NCBI RefSeq assembly: GCF_014204915.1
Contig: NZ_JACHMH010000001.1
Span: 3,555,001 to 3,619,000 of the forward strand
Origin: Crossiella cryophila
GTDB lineage: Bacteria; Actinomycetota; Actinomycetes; Mycobacteriales; Pseudonocardiaceae
DNA: 64,000 bases
Reading direction: 5' to 3'
Part shown: piece by piece, positions 19,301 to 52,543 of the stretch
Numbering within the stretch: position 1 is the first letter of the stretch
Layout: each line of letters opens with the position of its first letter
The notes under the pieces: generated by a model
Databases searched by the model: none
Seen by the model: only the letters and a program-made list of their open reading frames with translations
Told to the model about the DNA's origin: nothing
Translations under genes and position numbers: made by a program

Positions 19301-22300
19301 GGCCCCGGCCACCGCCCTGTACGACGGGCTGCACGAAGAACTGGCGCTGGCCGCCGACCCGGCCGCCACCCGCCCGCACCTGCTGGACGTGGTCGGCCGG
19401 GTGGACCGGAAGTCCCTGGAATTCAGCTGGTTCTACACCACCGACCGGCACACCGAGGCCACCGTCCGCCGCCTGGCCGAGGACCTGCTCACCGCCCTGC
19501 GCGAGATCATCGAGCACTGCACCCGATCCGGCGGCCGCACCCCGTCCGACTTCCCACTCGCCAGGCTCGACCAGTCCACTGTGGACACCCTGGTCGGCGA
19601 CGGCCGGGACGTCGAGGACATCTATCCGCTCACCCCGACCCAGGCCGGCATGGTCTTCCACCGCCTGGCCCAGGGCGACACCGGCGTCTACTTCCAGCAG
19701 CTCACCTTCCGGCTCGACGGCGTCACCGACCCGCACCGGCTGGCGCTGGCCTGGCAGCAGGTCAGCGACCGGATGCCGGTGCTGCGCAGCCACATCGTGT
19801 GGCAGGGCGTGCCCGAGCCGGTGCAACTCGTCCGCACCCAGGTCCGCGTCCCGGTCCGGCACCTGGACTGGCGTGACCTCGACGAAGACCGGCGGCAGGC
19901 CGAGCTGGACGCGTTCCTGACCGCGGACCGGGCCGCCGGGATCGCCCTCGATCAGGCGCCACTGCAACGGATCGCGCTGGCCAGGATCAGCGACACCGAG
20001 GTCCGGGTGGTGTGGACCTTCCACCACGTGCTGCTCGACGGCTGGAGCGTCTTCCAGGTCCTCGACGACGTCTTCGCCGCACACTCCGGCCGCGCGCTGC
20101 CCAACCGCCGTCCCTTCGGCGACTACCTGCGCTGGATCGACCGCCAGGACCGCGCGGAAGCCCTGGCACACTGGCGAACCGCACTGGCCGGGATCGCCGA
20201 CCCCACCGCGCTGCCCTACGACCGGCAGCCCGCGGAGACCCAGCACCACGAGTCCACCGCCAGCGTGCTGCGCTCCCTCGGCACCGGCACCACGACCGCG
20301 CTGCGCGAACTCGCCCAGCGACACGGACTCACGCTGAACACGCTGGTCCAGGGCGCCTGGGCACTGCTGCTGGCCCGGCACAGCGGCCAGGACGACGTGC
20401 TCTTCGGCGCCACCGTGTCCGGCCGCCCCGCGGACCTGGCCGGGGTGCAGGACATCACCGGCATCTTCATCAACACCCTGCCCACCCGGGTCCAGGTCCA
20501 CAGTGGACAGCCGCTGACCGGCTGGCTGCGCGGCATCCAGGACACCCAGTCCGCGGCCCGCCGCTACGACTTCCTGCCACTGCCGCAGCTGCGCGCCTGC
20601 ACCGACCTGCCCGAGCGGGCCAGCCTGTTCGACAGCATCGTGGTCTTCGAGAACTACCCCTTCGACGACAACGCCGCCGCCGCGCACGGCCTCGGCCTGC
20701 GCGAACTGCGCGGGGTGGAGACCACCAACTACCCGCTCACCCTGGTCGCCTACCCGCACGAGGAACTCACCGTCAACCTCGGCTACGACCCGGCGCTGTT
20801 CGAGCCGGCCACCGTGGAACGCCTGGCCGAGCACCTGCTCACCCTGCTCGCCGCGATCCCCGCGCACGCCGACCGGCCGGTCGGTGAACTGCCCATGCTC
20901 ACCACGGCCGAACGGCACCGGGTCCTCATCGAGTGGAACGACACCGCGACCGCACTGCCCACCGGCACCGTGCCGGAAGCCTTTGCCGCCCAGGTCAGGC
21001 GCACCCCGCACACCACCGCGGTGATCACCGACGACGGCACCATCACCTACGCCGAACTCGACGACCGCAGCACCGCCCTGGCCCAGCACCTGATCGGCCT
21101 CGGCGTGACAACCGAACAACCGGTCGGTCTGCTGCTGGCCCGCTCCGCCGACGTGGTCATCGCCGAACTCGCCGTGCTCAAGGCCGGTGCCGCCTACGTG
21201 CCGCTGGACGTGCGCGCCCCCGCGGCCCGGCTGACCCGGCTGCTCACCGAGACCGGCGTCCGGGTGCTGCTCACCGACCAGACCTGGGCCGCCACCGCCC
21301 AGGAAGTCCACAGTGGACAGATCCTGCGGGTGGACCAGCCGATCATCACCCTGGCCGTGCCGCTGCCTGCCGTGCACGCGGACAACCTCGCCTACATCAC
21401 GCACACCTCCGGCTCCACCGGCATCCCCAAGGGCGTGGCCGTCCGGCACCACGACATCCTCGCGCTGGCCGCGCACCGCCGGTTCCACCAGGGCGGGCAC
21501 GCCCGCGTGCTGCTGCACTCCCCGCTGGCCTTCGACGCGGTCACCTACGAACTGTGGATGCCGCTGCTCTCCGGCGGCCAGGTCGTGGTCGCGCCGGACG
21601 GCGACGTGGACGCCGAGGTGTTCCGCCGCATGATCGGCGAGCACGGCGTGACCGCGATCTTCCTCACCGCGGGGCTGTTCCGGCTGATCGCGCAGGAGGA
21701 TCCGGGCTGCTTCGCCGGTGCCCGGGAGGTCTGGACCGGCGGCGAGGTGGTGCTCGCCGAGTCGATGCGCCGGGTGCTCAACGCCTGCCCCGGCCTGCTC
21801 GCGGTGGACGTCTACGGCCCCACCGAGACCACCACCTTCGCCACCCACCACGACCTGCCGGTCGCCGCCGAGGTGCCCGAGCTGCTGCCGATCGGCCGCG
21901 CCCTGGACAACATGCGGCTCTACGTGCTCGACCGCGCCCTGCGCCCGGTCCCCGCCGGGGTGCCCGGCGAACTGCACATCGGCGGCTCCGGGGTGGCCCG
22001 CGGCTACTTCGGGCGGCCGGGTCTGAGCGCGGCCTGCTTCGTGGCCGACCCGTTCGGCGCACCCGGCGAACGCATGTACCGCACCGGCGACACCGTGCGC
22101 TGGAACCGGGACGGCGAGATCGAGTTCCTCGGCCGCACCGACGACCAGGTCAAGATCCGCGGCTTCCGGATCGAGCTGAGCGAGGTCGACAACGCCCTGC
22201 TCCGGCACGAAGCCCTCGGCCAGGTGGTGGCCGCGGTGCTGCTGGACGGCTCCCGCCGCAAGCGCCTGGTCGCCTACCTGGTCCCGGCCGAGGGTCACCC

Positions 22301-25300
22301 GGTGCCGGCCGCCGCCGAACTGCGCGAGTTCCTGGCCAAGTCGGTGCCGGACTACCTGGTGCCCTCGGTGTTCGTGCCGCTGACCGCACTCCCGTTGAAC
22401 GCCAACGGAAAGGTCGACCGCCGCGCGCTGCCCACCCCGGACTGGGGCCTGGTCGCCGCGGCCGGATTCGTCGCGCCCAGCACCGAGACCGAACGGCTGC
22501 TCGCCGACATCTTCGCCACCGTGCTGAACCTGCCCAGGGTCGGTGTGGAGGACAACTTCTTCGAGCTGGGCGGCGATTCCATCGTCAGCATCCAGGTCGT
22601 CTCCCGCGCCCGCCAGGCGGGAATCGGCCTGATGCCAAGGGATCTCTTCCGCACCCCCACGGTCGCCGGACTGGCCGCGACCGCCACCGAGACCACCCGG
22701 CCCAGCACCGACCAGGGCCCGGTCACCGGCGAGGCCCCGCTCACCCCGATCCAGCACTGGTTCTTCGCCACCCAGACCGCGGAACCCGCGCACTTCAACC
22801 AGTCCGTGCTGCTCGACCTCACCGAACGCCCCGACCCGGTGCTGCTGGACGAGGCCCTGCGCGCGCTGGTCCGCCACCACGACGCACTGCGGCTGCGCTT
22901 CACCGGCGGCAGGCAGCAGCACGCGGACACCCCGGCCGAGATCCTCCAGCTCGGCGGCCCCGCCGACCACACCGGCCTTGACCTCGAACACGGCCCACTG
23001 CTCAAGGCCGTGCTGCTGGACACCGACCAGCTTTTCCTCGCCGTGCACCACCTGCTGGTCGACGGCGTGTCCTGGCGGATCCTCCTGGAGGACCTGGACA
23101 CCGCCTACCGGCAGCTGCGCGCGGGCAACCCGGTCCGCCTGGAGGCCAAGACCACCTCCTTCCGCGACTTCGCCCGCACCCTGAGCACCCTGGCCGACAA
23201 CGGCGAGTTCGACGCCGAACTCCCGTACTGGACCGGCGTTTCCGCCGACCCGGCCATCCCGGTCGACGGCAGCGGCGCCAACATCGTTGCCGGGGAACGG
23301 AACCTGACCGTCGCACTCGACGAGCAGACCACCCGCGCCCTGCTCCAGGACGTGCCCGGCGTCTACCGCACCCAGATCAACGACGTGCTGCTCACCGCAC
23401 TGGGCAGGGTGCTCGGCGAGTGGACCGGCCGGGACCGGGTGCTCCTCGACCTGGAGGGCCACGGTCGCGAGGATCTCGGCGGTGACATCGACCTGTCCCG
23501 CACGGTCGGCTGGTTCACCACCATGTTCCCGCTCGCCCTGCCCGGCACCCCCGGCCTCGGCTGGGGCGAGGCACTCAAGACGGTCAAGGAACAACTCCGC
23601 GCGATCCCTCGCCGCGGCCTCGGCTACGGCGTGCTGCGGCACCTCACCGACCGCCTGCCCGCGCAGCCAACCCCGCTCGTGGGCTTCAACTACCTCGGTC
23701 AGTTCGACCGTCCACAGGAGACGGACGGCCTGATCGCCGGACTGCCCGAGGGCCTCGGCGGCGAGTCCGGGGCAGGCAACCAGCGCCCGCACCTGCTGGA
23801 CGTCATCGGCAGCGTCGAGTCCCGGCAGCTGACCTTCACCTTCTCCTACGCCCAGGGCAGCCACTCCGAGACCACCATCCGCGCCCTGGCCGAGGCCTTC
23901 CGCACCGCGCTGAGTGAGATCGTCGAGCACTGCGCCCAGCCCGGCGCCGGTGGCCGCACCCCGGCGGACTTCCCGCTGGCCCGGATCACCCAGTCCGAAG
24001 TGGACAGTCTGGTCGGGGACGGCAGGGAGGTCGCCGACCTCTACCCGCTGACCCCGATGCAGGCGGGCATGGTCTTCCACAGCCTGATGGAGGACGCCAG
24101 CACCGCCTACTTCAACCAGGTGCAGCTGCGACTGACCGGCGTCACCGACCCGGCCGCCTTCGCCACCGCCTGGCAGCAGACCGCCGACCACAACCCGGTG
24201 CTGCGCAGCCGGATCGTCTGGGAAGGCGTCAGCGAACCCCTCCAGCTCGTGCCGCGCACCGCCGTCGTCCCCACCCGGCACCTGGACTGGACCGGCCGCA
24301 CCGACACCGAAGCGGACCTGCGCGAACTCCTCGACGCCGACCGGGCCCAGGGCTTCGACCTGGCGCGGGACTCACTGCTGCGGATCGCGGTGATCACGCT
24401 GTCCGGCAACGAGGTCCTGCTCGTCTGGACCTTCCACCACGTGCTGCTCGACGGCTGGAGCGCGGCCCAGGTCTTCGGCGAGGTCTGCGCCCGCTACGCC
24501 GCGCTCACCGGCGGCACCCCGCTGCACCCGGTGTCCCGCAGGCCCTTCCGCGACTACCTGGACTGGCTCGCGAGCCAGGACTCCGAACAGGCCGCCACCT
24601 ACTGGCGGAACGCACTGGACGGCTTCAGCACTCCCACGCCGTTGCCGTTCGACCGGCAGTCCCGGGAGGCGCACCGCGCCGCGTCTTCCGGGACCGTCCG
24701 GGCCCAGCTCAGCACCGCCGACACCACCCGGCTGCGCGAGGTGGCCCAGCACAACGGACTCACCCTCAACACCGTGTTCCAGGGGGCGTGGGGCCTGCTG
24801 CTCTCCCGCTACAGCGGCGAGTCCGAGGTGGTCTTCGGCACCACCGTCTCCGGCCGCCCCGCCGACCTGGCCGGCGTGGAGGCCATGGTGGGCCTGTTCA
24901 TCAACACCATCCCCACCAGGGTCGACATCCACAGTGGACAGTCACTGCTGCCCTGGCTGCGCGAGCTGCAGACCAGCCAGGCCGAGTCCCGGCGGTTCGA
25001 CTTCGTCTCCCTGGCCCAGTTGCAGGGCTGGCTGAACCTGCCCGGCGGCACCGGGTTGTTCGACAGCATCGTGGTCTTCGAGAACTACCCGTTCGACCCG
25101 GCCGCCATCGCCGCCACCGGCCTGACCATGGCCGAATCCCGGGACGAGGAACCCACCAACTACCCGGTCAGCGTGGTCGTTTCGCCCGGCGCCGAACTGT
25201 CCTTCGCCCTGGACTACGACCCGGACCTGTTCGACGCGGACACCGTGCAGGCCATGGCCGACCGCCTGGCCCTGCTGCTCACCGGCATCGCCCGCGACCC

Positions 25301-28300
25301 CGAACGCACCCCGGCCCAGCTCTCCCTGCTCACCGAGGCCGAACGGCACCGGGTCCTGGAAACCTGGAACGCCACCGCCAACCCGCTGCCCACCGGCAGC
25401 CTCGGCGAGCTGTTCACCGCCCAGGCCACCCGCACCCCACAGGCCGTCGCACTGGCCTTCGACGGCGGCCAGTACAGCTACGCCGACCTGGAAACCCGGG
25501 CGAACCGCCTGGCGCACCGGCTGATCGCGCTCGGCGTCCGCCCGGACCAGCCGGTCGCCCTGCTCGCCGAACGCGCCCCGGAACTGGTGGTCGCCGAACT
25601 GGCCATCGTCAAGGCCGGTGGCGCCTACGTGCCGCTGGACCTGCGTGCCCCCGCCGACCGCCTGCGCCTGGTGCTCGCCGAATCCGGCGCCACCGTGCTG
25701 CTCACCGACCAGCACTGGGCCGCCACCGCCACCGAAGTCCACAGTGGACATACGGTCCGGATCGACGAAACCCTGGACGGCCCGGCCGAGCCGCCCACGG
25801 TCTCCGTGCACGGCGACAACCTGGCCTACGTCATGTACACCTCCGGCTCCACCGGCACCCCCAAGGGCGTGGCGGTCCGGCACCGGGACGTCAGCGCGCT
25901 CGCACACGACCGCTGCTTCCGGGGTGGCGCGCACGAGCGGGTGCTGCTGCACTCGCCGACCGCCTTCGACGCCGCCACCTACGAACTGTGGGTGCCGCTG
26001 CTCAACGGCGACCGGGTGATCGTCGCCCCCGCGGGCGACCTGGACGTGGACACCCTGCGCCGCCTGGTCACCGAGTACGGCATCACCGGACTCTGGCTCA
26101 CCGCCGGGCTGTTCCGCCTGCTCGCCCAGGACGCCCCGGACTGCCTGCACGGCGTCCGCGAGGTCTGGACCGGCGGCGACGTCGTGCCAGCCCCGGCCGT
26201 GCGCCGGGTCCTGGCCGCCTGCCCCGGACTGTCCGTTGTGGACGGATACGGACCCACCGAGACCACCACCTTCGCCACCCACCACCGGATCCCCGCCGGC
26301 AGCCCGGTGCCGGACCTGGTGCCGATCGGCCGCCCGCAGGACAACATGCGGGTCTACGTCCTGGACACCGACCTGCACCCGGTCCCGCCGGGCATCGCCG
26401 GTGAACTGCACCTCGCCGGAGCCGGTCTGGCCCGCGGCTACCTGAACCAGCCCGGCCTCACCGCGGACCGCTTCCTGCCCGACCCCTTCGGCCCGGCCGG
26501 AACCCGCATGTACCGCACCGGCGATGTGGTCCGCTGGACCGCCGACGGTGTCCTGGAGTTCGTCGGCCGCGCCGACGAGCAGGTCAAGATCCGCGGTTTC
26601 CGGATCGAACTCGGCGAGATCGAGGCCGTGCTCGCCGAGCAGCCCGGGGTCACCGAGGCCGTGGTGCTGGCCCGCGCCGACCAGGGGATCAAACGCCTGG
26701 TCGCCTACCTGGTCGGCGCCGATCCGGACGTGTCCAAGATCAAGGCCACCGCCGCCGAGGTGCTGCCCGACTACATGGTCCCGGCCGCGTTCCTGCTGCT
26801 GGACCGGCTGCCGCTGAGCCGCAACGGCAAACTCGACCGCCGCGCCCTGCCTGCCCCGGACTTCGGCGCCCTCGCCCAAACCGGTTACGTGGCCCCGCGC
26901 ACCGAGGCCGAACAGGTCCTCGCCCAGGTGTGGGCCGAGGTGCTCGGCCTGCCAAGGGTCGGCACCGCGGACAACTTCTTCGCCCTCGGCGGCGACTCCA
27001 TCCTGAGCATCCAGGTGGTCTCCCGTGCCCGCCAGGCCGGCCTCGGCCTGATGCCCCGCGACCTGTTCCGCGCCCAGACCATCGCCGAACTCGCCGTGCT
27101 GGTCGCCGACGCGCAACCGGACACCGCCGAACAGGGCGAGGTCACCGGCGCGGTCCCGCTCACCCCGATCCAGCACTGGTTCCTGGCCGGATCCACCACG
27201 AACCCCGGCCACTTCAACCAGGCCATGACCCTGGATCTGGCCCCGGATGTGGACGAGTCCGCCCTGCACACCGCGCTTTCCGCCCTGGTCAGCCAGCACG
27301 ACGCGCTCCGCCTGCGCTACACCCGCGACGGCGACACCTGGCGCCAGCACAACGACCCGGTCACCGGAACCGACCTGGTGGTCGGGCGGCCGCTCGGCGA
27401 GTTCGACCTGACCGGCCCGCTGCTGCGCGTCCACCGGGACGGCGACCGGCTCCACCTGTGTGTGCACCACCTGGTCGTCGACGGCGTGTCCTGGCGCATC
27501 CTCCTGGAGGACCTGGACACCGCGTACCGGCAGGCGATCGCGGGGGAGACCGTCCACATCGGACGCAAAACGACCTCCTTCCGGGACTGGTCGCAGCGCC
27601 TCACCGAACACGCTGGCACCGGTGGCTTCGACCACGAGCTGGACCACTGGACCAGCACGAACATCGCCGCGAATATTCCGGTAGACCTCAACGGCCCCAA
27701 CACCCTGGCCTCCACCGCCTCGGTCACCGTGCATCTGGACGAGGCCGAGACCCAGGCGCTGCTCCAGTCCGTGCCGCCGGTCTACCGCACCCAGATCAAC
27801 GACGTGCTGCTCAGCGCGCTCGGCCGGGTGCTCACCGGGTGGACCGGCCAGGACCGGTTGCTGATCGACCTGGAGGGCCACGGCCGCGAGGACCTGTTCC
27901 CCGGCGTCGACCTCTCCCGAACGGTCGGTTGGTTCACCACCCTGTTCCCGGTCGCACTGTCCACACCGGACGCCGACTGGGCGGCGACGCTCAAGTCCGT
28001 CAAGGAACAGCTGCGCGCCATCCCCGGCCGCGGGCTCGGCTACGGCGCGCTGCGCTGGCTCACCGACCGGCTGCCCGGCGTCGCCCCGGCCCCGATCAGC
28101 TTCAACTACCTCGGCCAGTTCGAGTCCGGCACCGGCACCGGACTGGTCCGCGGCAGCAGCGGCATCCGGTCCGACGTCAGCCTGGACGGCGACCGGGACC
28201 GGATCTTCGACATCGTCGGCGCGGTCGAGCAGAAGCAGTTCCAGCTCACCTGGTTCTACTCTGCCAACCAGCACACCGAGGCCACCGTCACCGCACTGGC

Positions 28301-31300
28301 CGAGGGATTCCGCACCGCGCTGCGCGAGATCATCGAGCACTGCGCCCAGCCCGGCGTGGGTGGCCGCACCCCATCGGACTTCCCGCTCGCCGGACTCGAC
28401 CAGTCCACAGTGGACAGGCTGGTGGCCGATGGGGACGTCGAGGACATCTACCCGCTGACCCCGATGCAGACCGGCATGGTCTTCCACGGCCTGTCCCAGC
28501 AGGAGCAGGGCGTCTACTTCGAGCAGGCCAAGTTCGTGCTCGACGGCGTCACCGACCCGCACCGCCTGGCCGCCGCCTGGCAGCAGGTCGTCGACCGCAC
28601 CCCGGTGCTGCGCAGCCGGATCGTCTGGTCCGGCGTGCCCAAGCCGCTCCAGGTCGTGCAGACCAAGGTCACCGTCCCGGTCACCCACCTGGACTGGACC
28701 GCACTGTCCGAAGAGGACCGACGCACCGCACTGGCCAACCTGCTGGAGCAGGACCGGGTCACCGGGCTCGACCTGACCGCGGCCCCGCTGCTGAGAGTCA
28801 CCCTGGCCAGGCTGTCGGAGAACTCGGTGCAGGTCGTCTGGACCTTCCACCACGTGCTGCTGGACGGCTGGAGCGTCTTCCAGGTGCTCTCCGACGTCTT
28901 CGCCGCGCACGCGGGCCACGCGTTGCCCAGCCGCCGTCCGTTCGCGGACTACCTGCGCTGGCTGGACGCCCAGGACCACGGCCAGGCCGAGGTGTACTGG
29001 CGTGAGGTGCTCACCGGCTTCGACACCCCGACCCCGCTGCCGCTGGACCAGCCGAAGACCCCAGCGCACAACACCCGCTCCGGAACCTGGACCGGGTTCG
29101 CGCTGCCGGAGACCGAGGCGAGCAGGCTGTACGAGTTCGCCAAGCGGCACCGGCTCACCCTCAACGCGGTGGTCCAGGGCGCCTGGGCGCTGCTGCTGTC
29201 CCGGTACAGCGGCCAGGCCGATGTCTGTTTCGGCGCAACGGTCTCCGGCCGCCCCGCCGACCTGCCCGGCGGTGAGGACATCACCGGCATCTTCATCAAC
29301 ACCCTGCCGGTCCGGCTCACCGTGGACCCGGCCGCCGACCCGGTCACCTGGTTGCAGGACCTCCAGTCCGCCCAGGCCGAATCACGCAGGTTCGACTTCG
29401 TGGCCCTGTCCCAGCTCCAGTCCTGGAGTCAGGTCGAGGGCGGCACCGAACTCTTCGACAGCATCGTGGTGTTCGAGAACTACCCGATCAACGACGAGGT
29501 GGCCGCCGCCAACGGCCTCGGCGTCCGCGAACTGGAAGCCATCGAGACCACCAACTACCCGATCAGCCTGGTCGTCTCGCCGGGGGAGAAGTTCCACCTG
29601 GAGTTCGGCTACGACCCGGACCTGTTCACCGCGGGCACCATCGAGCGGATGGCCGGGCACCTCACCGAGGTCCTGCGCGCACTGTCCGCCGACACCCGGG
29701 AACCGTTGTCCCGCCTGGACATCCGCACCCCGGCCGAACGCGAGCAGCTCCAGACCTGGAACCACACCGCCGATGACACCGTGCCCACGGTGTTCCCGGA
29801 ACTGTTCCAGGCCCAGGTCGAACGCACCCCGCACGGCGCCGCGCTGGTCCTCGGCGAGGGCGAGATCACCTTCGCCGGACTGGAACAGCGCGGGAACCGG
29901 TTGGCCCACCGGCTGATCGGCCTTGGCGTCGGCCCGGAGACGATAGTGGCCCTGCGCCTGCCGCGCTCGGCGGAGATCGTGATCGCCCAGCTCGCCGTGC
30001 TCAAGGCCGGCGGCGCCTACCTGCCGATCGACCCGAACTACCCGGCCGACCGGATCGAGTTCATGCTCACCGACGCCAAGCCGGTGCTGGTCATCGACCA
30101 GGACTTCCTCGCCGAGGAAGGCACCCGCACGGACGCCCCGACCAACGCGGACCGCACCACCCCGCTGCGCCCCGAGCACCCGGCCTACGTCATCTACACC
30201 TCCGGCTCCACCGGCACCCCCAAGGGCGTGGTCGTCACCCATGCCGGGCTGGCCAGCTTCTCGGCCGCGGAAATCGAGCACTACCAGGTCAATCCGGGCG
30301 ACCGGGTGCTCCAGTTCTCCTCGCCCAGCTTCGACGCCTCGGTGCTCGAACTCTGCATGTCGCTGCCCGCGGGCGCCGCGCTCGCGGTGCCGCCGGAGGG
30401 CTCGCTGCTCGGCGAGCAGCTCGCCGAGGTGCTGCGCGACCAGCGGATCACCCACTCGCTGATCCCGCCGGTCGCACTGGCCACCGTGCCCGAAGACGCC
30501 GAGCTGCCGGACTTCCGCACGGTGATCGTCGGCGGCGACGCGTGCACCGCCGAACTCGTCGACCGCTGGGCCCCGGGCCGCCGGATGATCAACTCCTACG
30601 GGCCGACCGAGTCCACCGTGGTCACCACCTGGAGCGATCCGCTGACCCCCGGCGGGATTCCGCCGATCGGCCGCCCGATCCGCAACACCCGGGTGCACGT
30701 GCTGGACGGCGACCTCAACCCGGTCCCGGTCGGCGTGCCCGGCGAGCTGTACGTGGCCGGGGCCGGACTGGCCCGCGGCTACCTCAACCGCCCCGGCCTG
30801 ACCGCGGATCGCTTCCTGCCCAACCCCTTCGACGCCCCCGGCGAACGCATGTACCGCACCGGCGACCTGGTGCGGTGGCGGGCCGACGGTCAACTGGAGT
30901 TCCTGGGCCGCGCCGACCAGCAGGTCAAGATCCGCGGCTTCCGGATCGAACCGGGCGAGATCGAAACCCTGCTGCGCCAACAGGACGGCGTCACCGACGC
31001 GGTGGTGATCGCCCGCGAGGACGACGGGGCCAAGCGCCTGGTCGCCTACCTGGTCGGGGAGAGCCCCAGCGTGCCGGAACTGCGCGCCACCCTGGCCGGG
31101 CGGCTGCCCGACTACATGGTCCCGGCCGCCTTCGTCACCCTGGACGCGCTGCCGTTGACACCCAACGGGAAGCTCGACCGCCGCGCCCTGCCCGCGCCCA
31201 CGGCGGGGCTTGTCGCGCAGACCGGTTACGTGGCGCCGGAAACCGAGACCGAGGAAGTCCTCGCCGAGATCTGGGCCGAGGTGCTCGGCCTGGACCGGGT

Positions 31301-31514
31301 CGGCATCGAGGACAGCTTCTTCGACCTCGGCGGCGATTCCGTGCGCAGCCTGCAGATCACCGCGAAGACCAAGGAAGCCTTCGACCTCGCCCTCACGCCC
31401 AAGGATGTGCTGACCGCTCGCACGGTCGCCGCCCTGGCCGAGCTGGTGGAGGAGAAGGTCCTCGCCGAACTCGAGCGCCTCGCCTTCGGTGACGGCACCG
31501 GCAACGAACTCTGA
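13386..31514 (+). CDS. Giant NRPS 1: A-T / C-A-T-E / C-A-T-E / C-A-T-E / C-A-T (modules 1-5)
   Basis: This is a 6042-aa nonribosomal peptide synthetase. Carrier serines sit in GGDS motifs at residues 567, 1595, 3065, 4538 and 5985. Adenylation cores TSGSTGxPKG start near 183, 1210, 2673, 4151 and 5604. Condensation HHxxxDG motifs are at 745, 2213, 3684 and 5155, and epimerase HHLxVDGVSW motifs at 1753, 3221 and 4694. The first module has no C domain and only a ~45-aa leader, so it starts the peptide. C domains after epimerases have YPLTPxQAGMVFH (D-to-L type); the one after module 1 has [11 protein letters not shown] (L-to-L type), which agrees with the epimerase layout. The C-terminus ([15 protein letters not shown]) is a short helix likely to dock onto NRPS 2. 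ATG 13386 follows AAAGG. Codon 1684 is TTA. Confidence 0.95.
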   Translation: MSAREVSVPAHALPSSLTATESTGIVSAADLLVAHNRTDRAIRQATLSQLVEAQAARTPQAPALLDEEGSVTFAELERRANRLAHRLIGLGAGPERIVALLLPRSVDIVVAQLAVLKAGAAYLPVDPAYPGERIRLMLADAAPALVIDEDFLAGTPDGLPDTAPTDADRLRPLDFDHPAYVIYTSGSTGRPKGVVVTHAGLASFSAAEIEQYQVKPGDRVLQFSSPSFDASVLELCMSLPAGATLVVPPPGPLLGDHLAKVLAERRITHALIPPVALATVPEGVELPDFRTVIVGGDACSAELVDRWAPGRRMINSYGPTESTVVATWSEPLVPGGVPSIGRPIWNTRVYVLDEQLNPVPGGVDGELYIAGAGLARGYLNQPGLTADRFPPNPFGAPGTRMYRTGDLVRWTVEGVLEFRGRADDQVKIRGFRIEPGEIETLLRQQPTVAEAVVVARQDQGLKRLIGYIVPAKGQEPDPAHLRTVLAETLPGHMVPAVLVVLATLPLSPNGKLDRNALPAPTGPLPGGESAVPPRTAAERVLARIWAEVLGLPEIGVTDDFFALGGDSVLAFRALARIRAAFDVELSPRLLFETSTIRALAAQLPEPSTVDNAIPAAPVGRVPLSSAQHRMWVLDNLTGGTEYNTGVGLRLTGPLDADALRRALDALAARHDSLRTTFTESGGLPEQIIAATGGIPLRTTEAGPGTLDDVLAAELDRPFDLRRGPLTRALLVRLAADDQVLLLCQHHIVTDGASVALLVEELAELYAAAGDNRAADLPEPVLRYADYAAWQQDRLSSPELAGQLAYWRERLAGAEALQLPTDRPRPPVRTNPGAVHRHLLPATLVDKLTTAGRDRGATLFMLLTAAVQVLFARYSNRQDITVGTATSGRNRAELERLAGFLVNTVVLRSTVDPKLPFTEFLGQVRETVLSGFAHEDAPFDRLVEELRLDRDASRTPLIQALVVLQNAVVRSREIGELRISEQDLPRPRARFDLVCEFWPRAEGLTVAVEYNTDLFDQATIARLTEHLEVLLNGVLATPDAQLGDLPLLTGPERQQVLRGWNDTALDVAPTLYPELFAQQAARTPDAIAVTHAGRSLTYAELNRRANRLARLLISRGAGPERFVGIAMPRTEHTIVALLAILKSGAAYLPIDPAYPADRIEFMLADAAPALVLTAEEIERIRPELAALSDVDITDADRLRPLDPAHAAYTIYTSGSTGRPKGVVIAHESLADLTAWAARDFGLTGLSTVVASTSLNFDVSVFEIFCPLVLGGAIEVVDNVLALGEARAEPWRASLVSAVPSALAQVLSQGAVTVSADHVVLAGEGLSAHATREIQAALPGGRIANIYGPTEATVYATAWYSDGIERDTAPPIGKPVSNIQTYVLDPNLRPAPIGVPGELYLAGRGLARGYLNRPGLSADRFIANPYGGPGERMYRTGDVVRWNADGDIEYLGRADDQVKIRGFRIELGEVEAALLSHPAVTDAVAVARTDGGHQRLVAYVVADTPVDSAELRAHTGGRLPEYMVPAAVLRLDRLPLNPNGKLDRRALPAPDWAAVAGGEYVAPGNATERVLADIWAEVLGLDRIGVTDNFFSHGGDSILSIQVVAKARAAGLQLTSRDLFLHQTITALAPQVTAVATRRIAQGPVTGAAPLTPIQHWLFEIQPEHPELFAQHLTVTLAEGADERALHTALSALVEHHDALRMRFVHNESGWQQHNAPIGDTEVANAPLTLAGESLLRAEIRDLPGGRRALYLAVHHLVVDGVSWRILLEDLASGYEQAVRGEPIRLGAKTTSFRDWATRLAEHTASGGFDADLDHWTAVGEQTPLPVERTGPNTVASTEVVTVRLDEQQTRALLQDVPAAYRTQVNDVLLSALSRVLTRWTGQDRVLVDLEGHGREELFADLDLSRTLGWFTTMFPVALSTPDTDWGRTLKAVKEQLRALPHRGLSYGALHRLTDRLPDKPVPQISFNYLGTFEAPATALYDGLHEELALAADPAATRPHLLDVVGRVDRKSLEFSWFYTTDRHTEATVRRLAEDLLTALREIIEHCTRSGGRTPSDFPLARLDQSTVDTLVGDGRDVEDIYPLTPTQAGMVFHRLAQGDTGVYFQQLTFRLDGVTDPHRLALAWQQVSDRMPVLRSHIVWQGVPEPVQLVRTQVRVPVRHLDWRDLDEDRRQAELDAFLTADRAAGIALDQAPLQRIALARISDTEVRVVWTFHHVLLDGWSVFQVLDDVFAAHSGRALPNRRPFGDYLRWIDRQDRAEALAHWRTALAGIADPTALPYDRQPAETQHHESTASVLRSLGTGTTTALRELAQRHGLTLNTLVQGAWALLLARHSGQDDVLFGATVSGRPADLAGVQDITGIFINTLPTRVQVHSGQPLTGWLRGIQDTQSAARRYDFLPLPQLRACTDLPERASLFDSIVVFENYPFDDNAAAAHGLGLRELRGVETTNYPLTLVAYPHEELTVNLGYDPALFEPATVERLAEHLLTLLAAIPAHADRPVGELPMLTTAERHRVLIEWNDTATALPTGTVPEAFAAQVRRTPHTTAVITDDGTITYAELDDRSTALAQHLIGLGVTTEQPVGLLLARSADVVIAELAVLKAGAAYVPLDVRAPAARLTRLLTETGVRVLLTDQTWAATAQEVHSGQILRVDQPIITLAVPLPAVHADNLAYITHTSGSTGIPKGVAVRHHDILALAAHRRFHQGGHARVLLHSPLAFDAVTYELWMPLLSGGQVVVAPDGDVDAEVFRRMIGEHGVTAIFLTAGLFRLIAQEDPGCFAGAREVWTGGEVVLAESMRRVLNACPGLLAVDVYGPTETTTFATHHDLPVAAEVPELLPIGRALDNMRLYVLDRALRPVPAGVPGELHIGGSGVARGYFGRPGLSAACFVADPFGAPGERMYRTGDTVRWNRDGEIEFLGRTDDQVKIRGFRIELSEVDNALLRHEALGQVVAAVLLDGSRRKRLVAYLVPAEGHPVPAAAELREFLAKSVPDYLVPSVFVPLTALPLNANGKVDRRALPTPDWGLVAAAGFVAPSTETERLLADIFATVLNLPRVGVEDNFFELGGDSIVSIQVVSRARQAGIGLMPRDLFRTPTVAGLAATATETTRPSTDQGPVTGEAPLTPIQHWFFATQTAEPAHFNQSVLLDLTERPDPVLLDEALRALVRHHDALRLRFTGGRQQHADTPAEILQLGGPADHTGLDLEHGPLLKAVLLDTDQLFLAVHHLLVDGVSWRILLEDLDTAYRQLRAGNPVRLEAKTTSFRDFARTLSTLADNGEFDAELPYWTGVSADPAIPVDGSGANIVAGERNLTVALDEQTTRALLQDVPGVYRTQINDVLLTALGRVLGEWTGRDRVLLDLEGHGREDLGGDIDLSRTVGWFTTMFPLALPGTPGLGWGEALKTVKEQLRAIPRRGLGYGVLRHLTDRLPAQPTPLVGFNYLGQFDRPQETDGLIAGLPEGLGGESGAGNQRPHLLDVIGSVESRQLTFTFSYAQGSHSETTIRALAEAFRTALSEIVEHCAQPGAGGRTPADFPLARITQSEVDSLVGDGREVADLYPLTPMQAGMVFHSLMEDASTAYFNQVQLRLTGVTDPAAFATAWQQTADHNPVLRSRIVWEGVSEPLQLVPRTAVVPTRHLDWTGRTDTEADLRELLDADRAQGFDLARDSLLRIAVITLSGNEVLLVWTFHHVLLDGWSAAQVFGEVCARYAALTGGTPLHPVSRRPFRDYLDWLASQDSEQAATYWRNALDGFSTPTPLPFDRQSREAHRAASSGTVRAQLSTADTTRLREVAQHNGLTLNTVFQGAWGLLLSRYSGESEVVFGTTVSGRPADLAGVEAMVGLFINTIPTRVDIHSGQSLLPWLRELQTSQAESRRFDFVSLAQLQGWLNLPGGTGLFDSIVVFENYPFDPAAIAATGLTMAESRDEEPTNYPVSVVVSPGAELSFALDYDPDLFDADTVQAMADRLALLLTGIARDPERTPAQLSLLTEAERHRVLETWNATANPLPTGSLGELFTAQATRTPQAVALAFDGGQYSYADLETRANRLAHRLIALGVRPDQPVALLAERAPELVVAELAIVKAGGAYVPLDLRAPADRLRLVLAESGATVLLTDQHWAATATEVHSGHTVRIDETLDGPAEPPTVSVHGDNLAYVMYTSGSTGTPKGVAVRHRDVSALAHDRCFRGGAHERVLLHSPTAFDAATYELWVPLLNGDRVIVAPAGDLDVDTLRRLVTEYGITGLWLTAGLFRLLAQDAPDCLHGVREVWTGGDVVPAPAVRRVLAACPGLSVVDGYGPTETTTFATHHRIPAGSPVPDLVPIGRPQDNMRVYVLDTDLHPVPPGIAGELHLAGAGLARGYLNQPGLTADRFLPDPFGPAGTRMYRTGDVVRWTADGVLEFVGRADEQVKIRGFRIELGEIEAVLAEQPGVTEAVVLARADQGIKRLVAYLVGADPDVSKIKATAAEVLPDYMVPAAFLLLDRLPLSRNGKLDRRALPAPDFGALAQTGYVAPRTEAEQVLAQVWAEVLGLPRVGTADNFFALGGDSILSIQVVSRARQAGLGLMPRDLFRAQTIAELAVLVADAQPDTAEQGEVTGAVPLTPIQHWFLAGSTTNPGHFNQAMTLDLAPDVDESALHTALSALVSQHDALRLRYTRDGDTWRQHNDPVTGTDLVVGRPLGEFDLTGPLLRVHRDGDRLHLCVHHLVVDGVSWRILLEDLDTAYRQAIAGETVHIGRKTTSFRDWSQRLTEHAGTGGFDHELDHWTSTNIAANIPVDLNGPNTLASTASVTVHLDEAETQALLQSVPPVYRTQINDVLLSALGRVLTGWTGQDRLLIDLEGHGREDLFPGVDLSRTVGWFTTLFPVALSTPDADWAATLKSVKEQLRAIPGRGLGYGALRWLTDRLPGVAPAPISFNYLGQFESGTGTGLVRGSSGIRSDVSLDGDRDRIFDIVGAVEQKQFQLTWFYSANQHTEATVTALAEGFRTALREIIEHCAQPGVGGRTPSDFPLAGLDQSTVDRLVADGDVEDIYPLTPMQTGMVFHGLSQQEQGVYFEQAKFVLDGVTDPHRLAAAWQQVVDRTPVLRSRIVWSGVPKPLQVVQTKVTVPVTHLDWTALSEEDRRTALANLLEQDRVTGLDLTAAPLLRVTLARLSENSVQVVWTFHHVLLDGWSVFQVLSDVFAAHAGHALPSRRPFADYLRWLDAQDHGQAEVYWREVLTGFDTPTPLPLDQPKTPAHNTRSGTWTGFALPETEASRLYEFAKRHRLTLNAVVQGAWALLLSRYSGQADVCFGATVSGRPADLPGGEDITGIFINTLPVRLTVDPAADPVTWLQDLQSAQAESRRFDFVALSQLQSWSQVEGGTELFDSIVVFENYPINDEVAAANGLGVRELEAIETTNYPISLVVSPGEKFHLEFGYDPDLFTAGTIERMAGHLTEVLRALSADTREPLSRLDIRTPAEREQLQTWNHTADDTVPTVFPELFQAQVERTPHGAALVLGEGEITFAGLEQRGNRLAHRLIGLGVGPETIVALRLPRSAEIVIAQLAVLKAGGAYLPIDPNYPADRIEFMLTDAKPVLVIDQDFLAEEGTRTDAPTNADRTTPLRPEHPAYVIYTSGSTGTPKGVVVTHAGLASFSAAEIEHYQVNPGDRVLQFSSPSFDASVLELCMSLPAGAALAVPPEGSLLGEQLAEVLRDQRITHSLIPPVALATVPEDAELPDFRTVIVGGDACTAELVDRWAPGRRMINSYGPTESTVVTTWSDPLTPGGIPPIGRPIRNTRVHVLDGDLNPVPVGVPGELYVAGAGLARGYLNRPGLTADRFLPNPFDAPGERMYRTGDLVRWRADGQLEFLGRADQQVKIRGFRIEPGEIETLLRQQDGVTDAVVIAREDDGAKRLVAYLVGESPSVPELRATLAGRLPDYMVPAAFVTLDALPLTPNGKLDRRALPAPTAGLVAQTGYVAPETETEEVLAEIWAEVLGLDRVGIEDSFFDLGGDSVRSLQITAKTKEAFDLALTPKDVLTARTVAALAELVEEKVLAELERLAFGDGTGNEL
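13509..15202 (+). other. NRPS module 1 (A-T, starter, L residue)
   Basis: The ten-residue specificity code read by eye against GrsA is DALLIGSVVK. It is identical to module 5 and one residue from module 10. From memory the nearest classic code is the Tyr code DALVTGAVVK (7 of 10), so a bulky hydrophobic or aromatic residue is the best guess. There is no epimerase, so the residue is expected to stay L. Confidence 0.6.
15239..19590 (+). other. NRPS module 2 (C-A-T-E, D residue)
   Basis: The C domain is of L-to-L type. The adenylation domain belongs to a separate subfamily ([23 protein letters not shown]). The code is DVFSVAIVYK. Its first six positions recall codes I remember for piperazic-acid domains, but the rest does not, and no piperazate genes are in the window; I leave the substrate open. 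The epimerase is complete ([10 protein letters not shown]). Confidence 0.6.
19609..24012 (+). other. NRPS module 3 (C-A-T-E, D residue)
   Basis: The C domain is of D-to-L type ([13 protein letters not shown]). The code is DAYFWGVTFK, almost the same as module 6 (DAYFWGVTYK). It is in the same TYELW-containing subfamily as modules 4, 6 and 8, suggesting a hydrophobic substrate larger than the one in modules 4 and 8. The epimerase has [10 protein letters not shown]. Confidence 0.55.
24030..28415 (+). other. NRPS module 4 (C-A-T-E, D residue, Val-like code)
   Basis: The C domain is of D-to-L type. The code is DAYWWGGTFK, identical to module 8. From memory this code has been assigned to Val, which fits a branched aliphatic pocket. 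The epimerase is complete, so D-Val or a similar residue is predicted. Confidence 0.55.
28433..31440 (+). other. NRPS module 5 (C-A-T, L residue)
   Basis: The C domain is of D-to-L type, in agreement with epimerase 4. The code DALLIGSVVK is the same as module 1, so residues 1 and 5 are predicted identical. No epimerase follows; the protein ends ~55 residues after the carrier serine in a docking helix. Confidence 0.6.
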
Positions 31515-31530
31515 AGGGGGACAACCAGCA

Positions 31531-51077
<19,547 letters not shown>

Positions 51078-51081
<4 letters not shown>

Positions 51082-52337
51082 GCAGCCCCGACACCCGCCT
51101 GGTCCCGTTGTCCCGCAACCGGAACTACCAGCTGCTGTGGGTCAGCCAGGCCAGCGCCGAACTCGGCGTCAACATCAGCACCTTCGCCTTCCCGCTGGTC
51201 GTGCTCGCGGTCACCGGCTCACCCGCGGCCTCCGGCCTGGTGCTGGGCACCATGTCCGCGATGCGGCTGCTGATCGGCCTGCCCGCCGGCGCGCTGGCCG
51301 ATCGCTGGAACCGCAAGGCGGTGCTGGTGCTGTGCGAGGCCGCGCAGGCCATCGCCGCGGGCAGCCTGGTGCTCGCGCTGTGGTGGGACGTGGCCACCGT
51401 GCCGCACATGGTCGCGGTCGCCGCGGTGATCGGCATCGCCGCCGCGCTGTTCGAACCGGCCGAGGAAGCCACCCTGCCCAACCTGGTCCCGGTGGAACAG
51501 CTCGGCACCGCGGTCTCCATCAACGCCGCCCGCGGTTACCTGGCCCAGCTGCTGGGCACCGCGGCCGGTGGTTTCCTGTTCGCACTCGGCCGGGTGGTGC
51601 CGTTCCTGGTCGACCTCATCACACACACGATCGCCTTCCTCGGCCTGCTGTTCCTGCGGTTGCCCAAGCAGGAACGGAAGAACGCGCCGATCGGCAAACT
51701 CGGCGGCGAGATCGTCACCGGCGTGCGCTGGGTCTGGCAGCAACGTCCACTTCGGACCATGGCGCTGTGCGCGGTGCTGCTCAACCTGTTCTTCACCGCC
51801 TTCTACCTGATCGTGATCATCCTGGCGCAGAGCCGGAACGTGCCTGCCGGTGAGATCGGCGTGATGGCCGCGATGCTGGGCGTCGGCGGACTGCTCGGCG
51901 CGCTGGCCGCCCCGCTGCTGCACCGGCTGATCAGCCCCGCGGTGTCCATCATCGCGGTGTTCTGGGTGCTGGCCGCGCTGACCCCGCTCACCCTGCTCAT
52001 CCACAGCGGTTACCTGATGGGCGTGCTGTTCGCAGGCATGGCCTTCACCCTGCCCGCGGCCAACACCACGATCCACACCTACCAGCTGCTGTTGACCCCG
52101 GATGAGCTGCGCGGCAGGCTGGGCGGCGTGATGGGGGTGGCCACCGGTGTCGCGGGCACCGCGGGCCCGGCCCTCGGCGGCGTGCTGATGGAAACCCTCG
52201 ACGCCCAGACCGCCGTACTGGTCTGCACCACGGGAATCGCCTTGGTCGCCTTGCTGGTGACCTTGAGCCCGACCCTACGAAACTTCCCCCGGCCTGATGA
52301 GGCCACCACCACGGAGAAAGGGCAGGTCAATGTCTGA
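51078..52337 (+). CDS. MFS exporter, probable peptide efflux and self-resistance
   Basis: This 419-aa integral membrane protein of the major facilitator superfamily (MFS_3/EntS-like) has about twelve hydrophobic helices and the loop 2-3 motif [13 protein letters not shown] near residues 72-84. The GTG at 51078 overlaps the NRPS 2 stop (GTGA) and follows GGAGG, so it is translationally coupled to the synthetase. That position strongly suggests that it exports the peptide. The 3' end overlaps the MbtH gene by 8 bases. Confidence 0.9.
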
Positions 52338-52533
52338 GGACGGCAAGTACCAGGTGCTGGTCAACGACGAGGAGCAGTACTCGCTGTGGCCGGTGGGCAC
52401 CGAGCTGCCGGCCGGGTGGCGGGCGGTCGGCAAGCAGGGCAGCAAGGACGAGTGCATGAAGTACGTGGACGAGGTCTGGACCGACATGCGCCCGAAGAGC
52501 CTGCGGGAGCGGATGGACAACGGCGCGCGCTGA
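52330..52533 (+). CDS. MbtH-like NRPS adenylation partner
   Basis: This 67-aa protein carries the full MbtH signature: VNDEEQYSLWPVG, PAGWRAVGKQG and WTDMRPKSL, with the conserved tryptophans. MbtH-like proteins bind adenylation domains and are needed for their folding or activity. ATG 52330 lies inside the end of the exporter gene. It is the last gene of the NRPS operon, and a perfect hairpin follows after 10 bases. Confidence 0.97.
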   Translation: MSEDGKYQVLVNDEEQYSLWPVGTELPAGWRAVGKQGSKDECMKYVDEVWTDMRPKSLRERMDNGAR

Positions 52534-52543
52534 CCCCGCGGCA